In this document: positions 1 to 7,750 of the stretch, piece after piece
Layout of the letters: every line of letters starts with the position of its first letter
Position numbering within the stretch: the stretch's first letter is position 1
Assembly: GCF_003865345.1 (NCBI RefSeq)
Contig: NZ_RMVE01000002.1
Location: 1-64,000 of the forward strand
Direction: 5' to 3'
Source of the DNA: Nonlabens xiamenensis
GTDB taxonomy: Bacteria; Bacteroidota; Bacteroidia; Flavobacteriales; Flavobacteriaceae
Length of the DNA: 64,000 bases
Made by a program: the position numbers and the translations under genes
Notes under the pieces: generated by a model
The model's input: the letters and a program-made list of their open reading frames with translations, nothing else
Told to the model about the DNA's origin: nothing
The model's database searches: none

Positions 1-2
1 AT

Positions 3-881
3 TTGGATGGAAGTACAACTTCTATTCGACAAGAAAATGGAGCTCCCTATGAATGGAATGCTCCTGGTCAGAATGATCCAGCCTTACAGACGCTTTCTGT
101 AGGAACGCACACCATTCGCGCAGTAGTTGTGGATAACGAAGGAGCAACCGCCGAAGCTGTCATTTCCATAACTGTGAATAGGGCAGTTCCGCAAGGAACC
201 TTTTACCTACAAAATGTCGCAACAGGCAACATGTTGGAATCTGAAGGTGGTGGAGCAATTGGATTGTATACCCCATCAACTATTGACGAAAAGAAATGGA
301 ATTTCATTCCTAGCTCTGACGGTTATGTAATGCTTGACAACGGACTGGTAGGCCGAGGACCCATCAGAGCATCTACAGGAGTCAATAGTCCCTTGGTATG
401 GGTGAGTGAAGGATATCTAGCCAGTCCTTATGTCAATCGTGAATGGTTGCCCATACTTGTATCAGGTAATATCTATAAATTTGAGTGTAGAGACGCTGTC
501 CGTGGTTATATAGCCGATATCGGCGGAAATGCCGTAAATTCAGCTAATGGTGATGTGACTACTGCACATTGGGAGCTTATTCCTTTTGGTGACTCAAGTG
601 TAAAATCCGGTTCCAACAATGATTTCAATCAGAACGCCCTGATCAATGAAATGGTGATGTATCCTAACCCGATGACCAACACCCTGTACATTGAGCTAAG
701 CGGCGCAAAATCTGCTGACATATCCATCTTCAATGTCGATGGTCAATTGATTATGCAGGAAAAATATACTGGTGGTACCTTGACCATAAATACCGATGGT
801 AAACTAAAAACAGGTATTTACTTTGTTAAAAGCGTTTCAGAAAATGGAACAGTGCTCACCAAAAAATTGGCGGTGTACTAG
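3..881 (+). CDS. C-terminal part of a secreted T9SS cargo protein (5' end outside the window)
   Basis: The frame is open from the window edge, so the N-terminus is missing; the first visible codon is TTG and need not be a start. Visible in order: the end of an Ig/PKD-like domain (about residues 1-60, rich in GTHTIRAVVVDNEG-type strands), a domain of about 140 residues that looks like a carbohydrate-binding beta-trefoil (YLQNVATGNMLES, then a second similar strand set), a short linker, and a C-terminal type IX sorting domain of about 75 residues starting at MVMYPNPMTNTLYIEL and ending in KKLAVY. The tail directs such proteins across the outer membrane and onto the surface. The Ig plus trefoil order is common in polysaccharide-degrading enzymes, but the catalytic part is not visible, so the substrate is unknown. 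Confidence 0.85.
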   Translation: MDGSTTSIRQENGAPYEWNAPGQNDPALQTLSVGTHTIRAVVVDNEGATAEAVISITVNRAVPQGTFYLQNVATGNMLESEGGGAIGLYTPSTIDEKKWNFIPSSDGYVMLDNGLVGRGPIRASTGVNSPLVWVSEGYLASPYVNREWLPILVSGNIYKFECRDAVRGYIADIGGNAVNSANGDVTTAHWELIPFGDSSVKSGSNNDFNQNALINEMVMYPNPMTNTLYIELSGAKSADISIFNVDGQLIMQEKYTGGTLTINTDGKLKTGIYFVKSVSENGTVLTKKLAVY

Positions 882-904
882 AACAGGTTCTTGAAAAACT
901 TGCT

Positions 905-945
905 AAAGAGGGTATTCCACTTCCGTGGAATGCCCTCTTTTTATT
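905..945 (+). terminator. Rho-independent terminator after the T9SS protein gene
   Basis: A 16-bp stem (905-920 pairing with 925-940, one G-U pair) with a 4-base loop is followed by a run of T. It lies 24 bases after the stop codon. Confidence 0.85.
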
Positions 946-1635
946 TCCAATACCTACATATCCAATTATCCACATGAAGAAATGAGCTCAGGATGGACAT
1001 ATATTGATCTGCTTGCGAGTGATCACCTACCAAACAGCTCCTGAAAATCTGACCCAGATGATAGCTCGACATGGACAGCAGATGAAAAAGCCTACCCAAG
1101 AAACAAGGTTGATTGTAATGTTTTCGGGTGTTGATGATTACCATATTTCTGGTCAAATTGATATCGAACCCCTCCTCGACTGTTGATTCAGCAGGCGCTT
1201 CCTGACATTGACCTAGCACAGACAACTATCGATACCTAAGCAACTGGGCGTATTGACATTTTAAGTGCAGTACTTGATTGCGCTTTCGCGAAAGCGAACA
1301 TACCCAGCTAAATGTAAATTATAAAAATGTTGTTCCCAGATGCTTCCCCATAAAGCGAGCTGTCCTAGTGCGCTGTGCGTCAATGACGTTCATAGTAAAC
1401 TAGTCCGCGAGGATCACCTATGCCGGATGGTCGATATGTAACAGGCATATTGTACCTTTGATTGGCTAGCATTACGACTTAGAGAAGATCAGTTCGTAGG
1501 ACACAACAACTGGATTGACCAGGTTTTTAATGATGCTGTGCAGATAGACCGATTGATGGTATCTCTACCGTTGAGCAACTATACTGTAACATTAATACTG
1601 GTTGGTTCATCCTTATAGAAAATAGAATGTCTTCA
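946..1635. other. Long stretch without a recognisable gene
   Basis: About 690 bases with only short open frames on both strands (the longest about 94 codons, on the minus strand) that match nothing I recognise and overlap each other. One copy of the 16-bp palindrome lies inside. The stretch may be decayed coding DNA plus the promoter of the following hydrolase gene; I see no clear promoter. Confidence 0.4.
1281..1296. repeat. Exact copy of the 16-bp palindrome CGCTTTCGCGAAAGCG, intergenic
   Basis: Perfect self-complementary 16-mer in non-coding DNA. It has no T-run, so it is not a terminator. It belongs to the window-wide family described in the findings. Confidence 0.95.
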
Positions 1636-2913
1636 ATGAAATATCTAGTGGTCACCTTATGCATAGGAATTGCCCTTTCCTCGTGTAAACCGGCCAACGC
1701 TGACCCCAACAAACCTATAGATTCAAATCAAACTGCGAGGGATTCCTTAACCGCAGCATTGGATTCGATTCAGAAAAACGGCCAGATCAACGGGTTTGCC
1801 GTGGCTATGGTCAATCAACATGGTGTATTGTACGAAAAAGGCATTGGATTTTCCAATCGAGCAACCAAAGAGGTTTATACTGAAAATACCCTACAACATA
1901 TTGCCTCAGTTTCCAAAACACTTATCGGGATCGCCTTGCTAAAGGCACAGGAAATGGGGAAACTGAAGTTGGATGATCCCATTCAAAACTATCTGCCCTT
2001 TACGGTGATCAACCCAAATCATCCCAATGAAATGATCACTATAAGACAGTTGGCTACGCATACCTCGAGTATTCAAGATACCGACCAATATATGAATAGA
2101 GCCTGGGTGCTCACTAAAAATCAAGACTTGACTGAAGTGAGCACAGATTATCCAGCCCAAAGACTGAACCCATCAGAACACTTCGCAAAGATGGATCAAT
2201 ATTTGAAATCCTATTTGCAAACCAATGGAGGATATTTTCAAGCAGATAATTATTCAGAATTTAGACCTGGTGAACGCTACATTTACTCCAATGTAGGTGC
2301 TACACTCTGTGCATTGATCATTGAAAGAGCCACAGGTCAAGCCTATAATTCCTTTACCGAAGAACACATTTTACTACCGCTAGGCATGCAGGCATCAGGT
2401 TGGTCATTAGAAGATGTGGATATCACTAAACATTCCAGATTATATAGAAATGACCATACGGTTCTACCCTTTTATACGGCTATAACCTATCCGGATGGCA
2501 TGTTGATTTCGTCCAGTAGCGATATGGCCAAATACCTTGTTGAACTAATTAAGGCTTATCGTGGCGAGGGCACCTTGCTAACGAAAGAAAGCTATCAAGA
2601 ATTCTTTAGAGAACAATTGGAAGACAAGCACTTTGCATCGCGAAATGCAGAAAACCCATATAATGGAGACTATAGTCCTGCCTTATTTATTGGACATAGT
2701 GCATTGGGCTATATTGGACATTCTGGTGGTGATGCAGGTGTAGGAACCTGGATGTATTTTGACAAAAAGAATAGCACAGGCAGGTACATCGTCATCAATA
2801 CAGATATGGGTAATGATGAGCGAGCGAAAGAATTAGAGTATTACGCCATATGGGACACAATGAACGAGTATTTTGATCAATTGAGTTCTGAAAGTCTTGC
2901 CCGGGGGAACTGA
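1636..2913 (+). CDS. Serine hydrolase of the beta-lactamase/class C (esterase, PBP-like) family, lipoprotein
   Basis: 425 residues. I prefer the ATG at 1636 to the ATG at 1627 because it begins directly with a lipoprotein signal (MKYLVVTLCIGIALSSC, lipid-bearing Cys17). The SxxK nucleophile motif is SVSK at residues 91-94, followed by the Tyr motif YSN (within RYIYSNVGA) and a C-terminal HSGG in the place of KTG. This is the set seen in class C beta-lactamases, D-aminopeptidases and esterases. The family acts on peptides, esters or beta-lactams; nothing in the sequence decides between them. It is probably anchored in the periplasm or outer membrane. It stands alone between two long gaps. Confidence 0.85.
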   Translation: MKYLVVTLCIGIALSSCKPANADPNKPIDSNQTARDSLTAALDSIQKNGQINGFAVAMVNQHGVLYEKGIGFSNRATKEVYTENTLQHIASVSKTLIGIALLKAQEMGKLKLDDPIQNYLPFTVINPNHPNEMITIRQLATHTSSIQDTDQYMNRAWVLTKNQDLTEVSTDYPAQRLNPSEHFAKMDQYLKSYLQTNGGYFQADNYSEFRPGERYIYSNVGATLCALIIERATGQAYNSFTEEHILLPLGMQASGWSLEDVDITKHSRLYRNDHTVLPFYTAITYPDGMLISSSSDMAKYLVELIKAYRGEGTLLTKESYQEFFREQLEDKHFASRNAENPYNGDYSPALFIGHSALGYIGHSGGDAGVGTWMYFDKKNSTGRYIVINTDMGNDERAKELEYYAIWDTMNEYFDQLSSESLARGN

Positions 2914-3406
2914 GAATATATGATAATCGTCATGGACTATTTATTTCTACCAGGAACTACTTACAATTGGTCTTTATTGACTGGATGATTCTGAATAATA
3001 GCGACAAAACCTACACTACTGATAACTGAGTGAGATCTCAGTACCTTGAAAAACACTTGAAAGCCACTAATGAATGGTAATCATTCCAAAAGTCTTTCCT
3101 GGCTGCCTGGCTTCTTGTAGTAGTTTTGAAAAAATAGGTAAGAAATTTGTAATTTTTCACCTAGCAAAATTCATGATATTAGCCGAAAATCGATTCAGTT
3201 ATTAATTGGTCAACTACTTAAGAATTAAGATTGGGCATAAAAGTTTAATTTTGAGCCGATTTTTTTTATCGCTGATGTGCGGAACATTGATCTGAAAACA
3301 TGCGCTTGTTGGCCCTTACACTCCATGTGTAAGGGAACCTACGCTTCATAGTGATATCAATTAAATGCACCAGCCCTAACTAATATGCTAAAACTCAACC
3401 TTTGAT
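2914..3406. other. Intergenic stretch without a gene
   Basis: About 490 AT-rich bases. Apart from the inverted repeat at 3313-3335 I see no convincing terminator, promoter or small gene. A TAATTTTG box at 3246-3253 fits the flavobacterial -7 consensus but has no TTG at the proper distance, and no gene starts just after it. Confidence 0.4.
3313..3335. repeat. Perfect 9-bp inverted repeat upstream of the haloperoxidase-like gene
   Basis: CCCTTACAC, a 5-base spacer, then GTGTAAGGG. There is no T-run after it, and the next start codon is 71 bases away. It could be an operator or an mRNA leader hairpin. Function is not shown. Confidence 0.4.
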
Positions 3407-4885
3407 ATGAATAAAATACTCACTTTTCTTTTCCTGCTACTTAGTCTTACTTCCTGTAAGGATTCTTCTCAAGAAACAGATCAAAATACCTCAATCACCA
3501 CTGATCAAAACATTAAAAAAGGAGTAGACAATCGTGCGTATCAATGGGGAGCAATAGCTTTAGAAGCTACTGCCAGAGACACCGAGCGTTTTAAACCTAG
3601 ACCCACCATTACCTCTCGGTTTTTAGGATTAATTTTTACAGCGGTGTTTGATGCCTGGTCAAGATATGACCATAAAGCCATGCCTGTTTATTTAGAAGGT
3701 GTTCCACGCAGGCCAGCAGAAGAATTCACTGAAGCCCAAAAGGAAGTTGCCATCAGTTATGCTGCCTTTAAAGCTATGTGTGAATATTATCCAGCCGATT
3801 CGACCTATTTTGCCGAGCAGATGAAAAAAATGGGGTTAGATCCCAGTGATAAAAACATGGATCCAACAACTCCAGCTGGAATCGGAAATCTTGCGGCGAA
3901 AGCTGTGATCGATGCCAGAAGAAATGATGGTTCCAATCAGTACGGAAACCAAAGTAGCACTCCTGGAGAGGCCTATTTTGATTATACCAATTACCAGCCC
4001 GTAAATAATGTAGATAACAACACTGATATCAATCGCTGGCAGCCTAAATATTTTGATGATGGACAAGGAGGTAAATTTGCCCCTTCCTGCCTTACTCCGT
4101 TCTGGCAACATGTCGAGCCTATAGCTCTACAATCAGCCGATCAATTCAGACCTGGCCCGCCACCGATGATAGGTTCAGACCAATTGAAAGAAGAGGTGAA
4201 GGAAGTGGTTGAACTCCAGCAAAATTTAAGCGATGAGCAAAAGGCGCTGGTGGAATTTATGCGTGATGGACCTCAATCTGTCCAACAAGCTGGCCATTGG
4301 TTAAAATTTGCACAGGATGTATCCAGACGTGACCAGCATACACTTGACCAAGATGTAAGCATGTATTTTTATAACCAAATCGTGGCCATGGATGCCTTTA
4401 TTGCCTCGTGGGATGCAAAAATGCATTACGATTTTGCCCGACCCTTTGCACTTGTGCATCATTACTACGGCGGAAAAACCATCACCGGATGGGCTGGTGA
4501 AGGTCAAGGTTTTAAAAAAATGGATGGAAATCAATGGAGGCCTTACAGTCCTGCCACCTTTCTTTGTCCGCCATTTCCTAGTTATGTTTCGGGTCACAGC
4601 ACCATCAGCGGCGGTTGTGCCGAGGCTTTAAAACTTTGGACCGGCAGTGATGAATTTGGTGAGTCTGTCACGTTAACTGCAGGGGCACTCACAGACCCCT
4701 ATGAGTTGGGTGAAACGGTTACCCTGCATTTCCCCACATTTACTCAAACAGCCGAAATGGCTGGAAAATCGAGAGTCTTGGGTGGATATCACATTGAGGC
4801 CGACAACGTCGCTGGTCTGAAACTAGGTCGTGATGTGGCTCATGAAGCCTGGAGTTTTTACAAAAAGCACATGGGAATTAATTAA
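3407..4885 (+). CDS. Vanadium-dependent haloperoxidase-like / PAP2-superfamily lipoprotein
   Basis: 492 residues with a lipoprotein signal (LSLTSC, Cys17). All three vanadate/phosphate-binding motifs of the family can be read: KX6RP at residues 338-346 (K, then MHYDFA, then RP), SGH at 395-397 within PSYVSGHSTISGG, and SRX5H at 455-462 (SRVLGGYH). Vanadium haloperoxidases oxidise halides with hydrogen peroxide; relatives with the same fold are acid phosphatases, and the motifs do not separate the two. Full length and intact. The export signal puts it outside the cytoplasm. It is monocistronic, with an unassigned gene 80 bases downstream. Confidence 0.85.
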   Translation: MNKILTFLFLLLSLTSCKDSSQETDQNTSITTDQNIKKGVDNRAYQWGAIALEATARDTERFKPRPTITSRFLGLIFTAVFDAWSRYDHKAMPVYLEGVPRRPAEEFTEAQKEVAISYAAFKAMCEYYPADSTYFAEQMKKMGLDPSDKNMDPTTPAGIGNLAAKAVIDARRNDGSNQYGNQSSTPGEAYFDYTNYQPVNNVDNNTDINRWQPKYFDDGQGGKFAPSCLTPFWQHVEPIALQSADQFRPGPPPMIGSDQLKEEVKEVVELQQNLSDEQKALVEFMRDGPQSVQQAGHWLKFAQDVSRRDQHTLDQDVSMYFYNQIVAMDAFIASWDAKMHYDFARPFALVHHYYGGKTITGWAGEGQGFKKMDGNQWRPYSPATFLCPPFPSYVSGHSTISGGCAEALKLWTGSDEFGESVTLTAGALTDPYELGETVTLHFPTFTQTAEMAGKSRVLGGYHIEADNVAGLKLGRDVAHEAWSFYKKHMGIN

Positions 4886-4965
4886 GCCAGACATCGATAT
4901 TTTAAATGCATTTTAATAGGAGTGTCTTCACGACGTCATTATCTTAGAGCATTCAAAATAAACGA

Positions 4966-5625
4966 ATGAAATATAAAGTCAGGCTTGACAATATCAAATC
5001 AATTGATGAAATTCCTGATCGTTGGACCCGCGATGACTTTATCCAATTATTGGAAGTCTACGAATTAGGTGACCCAGGTGAGGCCAGCGATGATGAAGTC
5101 AGGGAGTTGCTGTTTATGGCGATCAAAGAATATGATCCACAGGAAGCAGCTGCATTATTGCTTCAATTCAGATTAGGCAACCAATTAAACGACGGACAAA
5201 TCGAGCAAATCTCCAATGATATGCTCAAAGAAAACGTAGCTGAACATTATTCAGATATCTCTTTCCACGCCCGACTTTTTGATATCAACGTACTCTTATA
5301 TAAAGCCTATAATGGTAAATTCCCGCATGCAAAGGCCAGTGTCATTCACCTGGACATACAACCGCACCATGACAGCAGCGTAGTAATAGACGAGGCTATC
5401 GCATTAAGGGCGGTTGCTCCCTTGATTGATGAACATGCGACCTTTAAACGGTTGTTCAAAGACCAATTGGTCGGTGAGAAAGCTTTTGAAGAAGCTTCGG
5501 ACATTATTTGGTATTTTAGGGCATTGGACAATCATCAATACGAACTCATCACCTCAGACTATTGGATCAACAAAGCCGATTTTACTACCGATGAGGCAGA
5601 TGTGAATGTAAGCGTGGAAGATTAA
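4966..5625 (+). CDS. Hypothetical cytoplasmic protein, about 219 residues
   Basis: I do not recognise it. It is an acidic soluble protein with no signal peptide or membrane segment, mainly alpha-helical in appearance (repeated Leu/Ile/Ala/Glu stretches), ending in a very acidic tail. The frame is clean and codon use resembles the neighbours, so it is likely a real gene. It follows the haloperoxidase-like gene by 80 bases on the same strand, and a palindrome copy lies just after its stop. Confidence 0.7.
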   Translation: MKYKVRLDNIKSIDEIPDRWTRDDFIQLLEVYELGDPGEASDDEVRELLFMAIKEYDPQEAAALLLQFRLGNQLNDGQIEQISNDMLKENVAEHYSDISFHARLFDINVLLYKAYNGKFPHAKASVIHLDIQPHHDSSVVIDEAIALRAVAPLIDEHATFKRLFKDQLVGEKAFEEASDIIWYFRALDNHQYELITSDYWINKADFTTDEADVNVSVED

Positions 5626-5649
5626 ACTCATCTTTAATTGTTGTCTTTT

Positions 5650-5665
5650 CGCTTTCGCGAAAGCG
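5650..5665. repeat. Exact palindrome copy, intergenic (18 bp self-complementary at 5649-5666)
   Basis: CGCTTTCGCGAAAGCG with one more matching base on each side. It lies 33 bases before the M28 peptidase start, and the longest open frame of that gene runs through it. Reading it as protein would give an unlikely RFRES segment ahead of the signal peptide, which supports the later start. Confidence 0.95.
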
Positions 5666-5697
5666 ATACCAACATCATTCAAATAAAACCAGTTATC

Positions 5698-7035
5698 ATG
5701 CGTATTTTAATTTGTATTTTCTTTTTTTCTTGCCTTGGTTATGCCCAGGTCCCCAGTGAGCACCAACTCGATCTATACAACATCATCGAGGAAACAAGTG
5801 CCCAACGCATAGAAAATGACATCCGCAAGCTAGCAGGTTTTGGTACTAGAAATACTTTTTCAGACACGATTTCGAACACCCGCGGAATTGGAGCGGCTAG
5901 ACGATGGATCAAAGCCGAGTTTGACAAAATTTCAAGAGATTGTGGTGGTTGTTTGGAGGTTTTTTATCAAAAAGATTTTGTGACTACCGACATGGGAAGT
6001 CGAATCCCCAAGGATGCCTGGGTAGTTAATGTAGTGGCCATCCAGCGCGGTACGACACATCCCAACAAAATGGTGATGATGAGCGGTGATATCGATTCCA
6101 GGGCCAGTGATACGATGGATTTTACCACTGATGCACCGGGAGCCAATGACAACGCCAGCGGTATGGCCGGAACCTTAGAAGCGGCTCGGGTGTTGAGTAA
6201 ACGCAAATTTCCCAATAGCATCGTTTATGTGGGGTTGAGCGGTGAGGAACAAGGGTTATTTGGCGGTAAAGGCCTTGCAGATTATGCCCAAAAGCAAAAC
6301 TGGGAGGTGATCGGATTCTTAAATAACGATATGATCGGTAATATTAAAGGGGTGGATGGCGTGATCGATAACCGTGAATTCAGAATTTTTGCTGAACCCA
6401 CCGACCCTACTGATTCAGAAAGACAAATACGAGGCCGACGATTTTATGGCGGTGAAGTGGATGGAATTTCCAGACAATTGGCAAGATATATCCACAACAG
6501 TGTGAAGACCTATATGCCCGAAATGAAGCCTATGATGGTGTATAGATTGGATCGTTTTGGCCGTGGCGGTCATCATCGTCCGTTCAATGATTTAGGTTTT
6601 CCAGGCGTCAGGATCATGGAGGCTCATGAGAATTATACCCAACAACATCAGGATATCAGGACAGAAAACGGAATCGAATACGGCGATGTGGTAAAACATG
6701 TCAATTTTGCCTATGCCAAAAAACTTACCGCTGTCAATGCGATCAACTTGGCACAACTGGCATGGGCCCCTACCCGACCACAGCAAGTAGAAATTGGTGG
6801 TATTGTAGAGCCCAGTGCAAAGTTGAGATGGAAGCCAGTGGAAGGAGCTGTGGGTTACAAAATTTACTGGCGGGATACCACTAGCCCGATTTGGGAAAAT
6901 AGCCGTTATGTTGGAAATGTAACGAGTTTTACCTTAGATGGCATCGTGATCGATAATTCCTTTTTTGGAGTGGCTGCCGTAGGTGCTGATGGCATAGAAA
7001 GTGTGGTCAGTTTTCCAACCGGTGTTTTCAGATAA
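5698..7035 (+). CDS. Secreted M28-family zinc aminopeptidase with C-terminal FN3-like domain
   Basis: 445 residues from the ATG at 5698, which begins a clear signal peptide (MRILICIFFFSCLGYAQ). M28 metal ligands can be read in order: an Asp in SGDIDSRASD, the bridging Asp in PGANDNASG, the Glu pair in SGEEQG, an Asp in NNDMIGN, and a late His in GRGGHHRPF. The last 90 residues (from about QVEIGGIVEP) look like a fibronectin type III domain. Such enzymes remove N-terminal residues from peptides in the periplasm or outside the cell. No T9SS tail is present. A weak terminator follows. Confidence 0.9.
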   Translation: MRILICIFFFSCLGYAQVPSEHQLDLYNIIEETSAQRIENDIRKLAGFGTRNTFSDTISNTRGIGAARRWIKAEFDKISRDCGGCLEVFYQKDFVTTDMGSRIPKDAWVVNVVAIQRGTTHPNKMVMMSGDIDSRASDTMDFTTDAPGANDNASGMAGTLEAARVLSKRKFPNSIVYVGLSGEEQGLFGGKGLADYAQKQNWEVIGFLNNDMIGNIKGVDGVIDNREFRIFAEPTDPTDSERQIRGRRFYGGEVDGISRQLARYIHNSVKTYMPEMKPMMVYRLDRFGRGGHHRPFNDLGFPGVRIMEAHENYTQQHQDIRTENGIEYGDVVKHVNFAYAKKLTAVNAINLAQLAWAPTRPQQVEIGGIVEPSAKLRWKPVEGAVGYKIYWRDTTSPIWENSRYVGNVTSFTLDGIVIDNSFFGVAAVGADGIESVVSFPTGVFR

Positions 7036-7056
7036 ATCTGGGTATTTTATTTTACA

Positions 7057-7090
7057 AGGTTCTTCCCCATTAGGAAGGCTTTTTGTTTGT
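7057..7090 (+). terminator. Weak possible terminator after the M28 peptidase gene
   Basis: A short stem CTTCC/GGAAG with an extra AAG/CTT pairing across a bulge, then CTTTTTGTTTGT. The stem is short, so this is tentative. Confidence 0.4.
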
Positions 7091-7129
7091 GAGATTTATT
7101 CAGTAATTTGATTGCGCGTATAATATTAT

Positions 7130-7176
7130 ATACCCCTTATTGGGTATTGTTCGGGTCAGTAAAATTCTTCATTTTT
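7130..7176 (+). promoter_or_regulatory. NarL-type dyad site and promoter of the two-component operon
   Basis: ATACCCCTTATTGGGTAT at 7130-7147: perfect 6-bp arms with a 6-bp spacer. Read as heptamers, TACCCCT-TA-TTGGGTA fits the NarL 7-2-7 consensus TACYYMT-N2-AKRRGTA at 13 of 14 positions. The right end overlaps a TTG at 7147-7149, followed 19 bases later by TCATTTTT (7169-7176), a degenerate flavobacterial -7 box. The lipoprotein start is 20 bases further on. A matching arrangement lies behind the operon at 10231-10278. That the encoded regulator binds here is inference. Confidence 0.6.
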
Positions 7177-7195
7177 AACCAATAAAACCAACCTT

Positions 7196-7750
7196 ATGAA
7201 TTTTAAGCCATATTTCAGTCTTGTAGTTGTTTTAATAGTTATTGTAAGTTGTAAAGAAAATACAACAGAATATGATCAGATCACTGAATCTCCTGATGAG
7301 GAAAAAGTGGAAAAATCGATGACTGATGATGACTTTGATTACTGTAAAATAAGTAATTCTGTCAATGAAATCATTTATAATCAATATATAATTATTGCTC
7401 AAACAAAAGATCAGCAACCAATCACAGGTCTTGAGGGTAAATTTAGAATAGACAATCAGGGCAATATTGATAACGTAGAATTCAGGTCCACGCCTCCATT
7501 TAAAAATGTTCAACATGCTGAGTTTGTAAAGACTCCTGGGGGAGATCAAGAGTTGAAAATTGAACTTTATGAGAAATCAAGCGACGGAGATAAAATCGTT
7601 TCTTTTCCATTAAAAAATGATGTAAGAAAAGAATTTATTTACACGATAATTGATGTTGCGGATAACAGTGCGTGTAAAGCAGATAGTTTGCCAGAGGAAA
7701 TAATGGAACCTTTGATAAGAGGCCATGTATTGAAAAGGCCAACTGAATAG
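7196..7750 (+). CDS. Hypothetical lipoprotein, first gene of the two-component operon
   Basis: 184 residues. The N-terminus is a lipoprotein signal (SLVVVLIVIVSC), followed by an acidic linker and a domain of about 130 residues rich in beta-type segments that I do not recognise. It is more AT-rich than its neighbours. Its stop TAG shares its last base with the GTG start of the histidine kinase gene (TAGTG), so the two are probably translationally coupled. By position it could be an accessory sensing protein for the kinase, whose N-terminal half is also exported; this is inference. Confidence 0.75.
   Translation: MNFKPYFSLVVVLIVIVSCKENTTEYDQITESPDEEKVEKSMTDDDFDYCKISNSVNEIIYNQYIIIAQTKDQQPITGLEGKFRIDNQGNIDNVEFRSTPPFKNVQHAEFVKTPGGDQELKIELYEKSSDGDKIVSFPLKNDVRKEFIYTIIDVADNSACKADSLPEEIMEPLIRGHVLKRPTE

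Noticed and set aside
941-1225. Minus-strand open frame of 94 codons and an overlapping plus-strand frame
   Set aside because: Neither shows a family motif, signal or start context, and they overlap one another, part of the first inside the terminator.
5638-5697. Longer N-terminus of the M28 peptidase
   Set aside because: It would run through an intergenic palindrome copy and place 20 residues before a perfect signal peptide.
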